A DNA stretch of 13,259 nt, from assembly GCA_002350705.1 (NCBI GenBank), contig DEFH01000024.1, positions 1-13,259 on the forward strand, read 5' to 3'. This DNA comes from Ruminococcaceae bacterium UBA2857. Its GTDB lineage: Bacteria; Bacillota; Clostridia; Oscillospirales; Acutalibacteraceae. Each line of letters begins with the position of its first letter. Positions within the stretch are counted from its first letter, which is position 1. Of this stretch, positions 12,748-13,259 are shown one piece after another. Both the position numbers and the translations under genes were made by a program. The notes beneath the pieces are model-generated. The model made no database searches. It saw nothing but the letters and a program-made list of their open reading frames with translations, and was not told the origin of the DNA.

Positions 12748-12769
12748 CCACTGTCATCTTGCTTGTCAA
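12742..12769 (-). promoter_or_regulatory. Promoter inside cassette 1 (consensus -35, extended -10)
   Basis: On the minus strand TTGACA (12764-12769), a 16-bp spacer ending TGG, and TATAAT (12742-12747) give a near-ideal promoter with an extended TGn element, inside the portal-toxin reading frame. It matches the cassette 2 promoter in geometry and position relative to METR. The transcript would cover the toxin-like domain and the immunity gene, and end at the terminators at 11841-11869 and 11799-11827. Confidence 0.72.
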
Positions 12770-13244
12770 TGGAAAATTCACCGAATTTGACCGTCTGATT
12801 TGTATTCGGCGTGTAAATCGTATGGTTTTTGGTGTCAAAGAGAACATCTTGAAGTCCGAGTTTTATCCAGTTGAGATTAAACGGCTCACGGTCTTCTTCA
12901 TATCTTACTTCATCAACCTGCAAAAAGCCCTCATGCAAGGCAATCTGATATGCCTGATAGCGTTTGAGAATGTCACCTTTGAGAAGTTCCTTTGTATCGA
13001 GAATGTAATAATGGTCTGACTTCTCTGACCACAAAAGCATAAATTTATTAAGGGCAGTCTGAAATACCGCTACAACAGGCATAACGGCTGTCTTGATTGC
13101 GGAAATGTACTCTTCATCGGTTGCCTTGCCGCTGATGACTCTGGAAGAAAGATTGAATGTCTCACAAATCAATTCATTGTTGGTGTCCTTGCTTTCGTTA
13201 AGCTGCATTTCAACGGAAGTGTTAGAACTCTCCACGAATGTGAA

Positions 13245-13247
13245 CTA
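13245..13247 (-). other. In-frame TAG nonsense codon in portal gene
   Basis: The codons read AAT GGG TAG TTC ACA TTC GTG GAG. The conserved LDNG motif precedes and portal sequence follows in the same frame. The chaperone gene at 5917-6453 ends in TAG, so TAG acts as a stop in this element. Only 12 bases of the gene are visible upstream, which limits certainty. Confidence 0.65.
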
Positions 13248-13259
13248 CCCATTGTCTAA

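Larger units (their letters stand above)
12327..13259 (-). pseudogene. HK97-type phage portal protein, C-terminal half, fused to a toxin-like domain; nonsense codon and frameshift
   Basis: The frame entering from the window edge reads LDNG, stop (TAG 13245-13247), FTFVESSNTSVEMQLNESKD. HK97-type portals carry a v-L-D-N-G-x-k-y segment at this place, so the TAG lies inside the portal gene. The portal part continues with CETFNLSSRVISGKATDEEY, MPVVAVFQTALNKFML, YILDTKELLKGDILKRYQAY, EGFLQVDEVRYEEDREPFNL and KLGLQDVLFDTKNHTIYTPN, all typical of the portal stem/wing region. After about residue 165 counted from the GTG at 13233-13235 comes METRYNKN and NWTKGEHGYFTGS, a glycine-rich linker, and a charged toxin-like domain that shifts out of frame at 12425. 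Without repair the product ends in an unrelated tail (HVILWLTKISVKNWILPTKI…). The portal forms the dodecameric DNA entry vertex; this copy is probably non-functional unless the stop is suppressed. Confidence 0.8.

Noticed and set aside
4322..13247. Genetic code reassignment (TAG or TGA read as sense)
   Set aside because: TGA ends the capsid, connector, tail terminator and fibre genes, and TAG ends the chaperone gene, so both act as stops here. Amber suppression at one site cannot be fully excluded.
1..13259. tRNA genes, CRISPR arrays, insertion sequences, integrase or attachment sites
   Set aside because: Looked for on both strands; no cloverleaf, regularly spaced repeats, transposase or recombinase gene seen.

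Overview
The window is the late structural region of a siphovirus-type prophage. It lies almost entirely on the minus strand, so phage gene order runs from the right end to the left. Moderately low GC, strong purine-rich ribosome binding sites, frequent GTG/TTG starts, a holin-4 family holin and a ReqiPepy6 Gp37-like tail protein point to a Bacillota host, most likely a gut or rumen Clostridia. This is inferred from protein style only; no host marker gene is present.

Head module, in transcription order: the 3' part of an HK97-type portal gene fused to a toxin-like C-terminal domain (13259-12214, broken by an in-frame TAG and a 1-base frameshift); a small overlapping immunity-like gene (12217-11978); a coding remnant and two intrinsic terminators; the U35-type prohead protease (11773-11186); the HK97-fold major capsid protein (11193-10027); a gp6-like connector (10024-9743); and a head-tail adaptor (9733-9428). 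A second toxin-immunity unit follows (9402-8604, with a terminator at about 8575-8598), then an HK97 gp10-like protein with an unusual N-terminal extension (8552-7740) and a tail terminator (7737-7384).

Tail module: major tail protein with an Ig-like domain (7367-6456), tail assembly chaperone (6453-5917) and Dit (5914-5159). No tape-measure gene is present; the chaperone and Dit genes are 2 bp apart. A plus-strand BrnT/BrnA toxin-antitoxin operon (4579-5160) with its own promoter, palindromic operator candidate and terminator sits between Dit and the Gp37-like tail protein gene (4528-3449, interrupted by one in-frame TGA). A small baseplate-type protein, an S74-chaperone tail fibre, two further tail-tip proteins and a truncated holin gene complete the left side.

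The most interesting structure is the pair of toxin-immunity cassettes. Each starts with a near-identical 70-bp module (59/70 identical) that carries an extended -10 promoter with a 16-bp spacer and encodes METR-x-NKN-x2-WTKGEHGYFTGS. Each ends in a terminator followed by TATGCCCGAAA. They look like self-contained morons inserted in the late operon. Their promoters lie inside the toxin reading frame, so they could supply immunity without the full-length toxin.

The structural genes show decay (nonsense codons in portal and Gp37-like, frameshift in the portal-toxin fusion, missing tape measure, altered S74 cleavage residue). The brnTA operon and the second toxin-immunity pair appear intact. The simplest reading is a defective prophage that keeps its addiction and competition modules.
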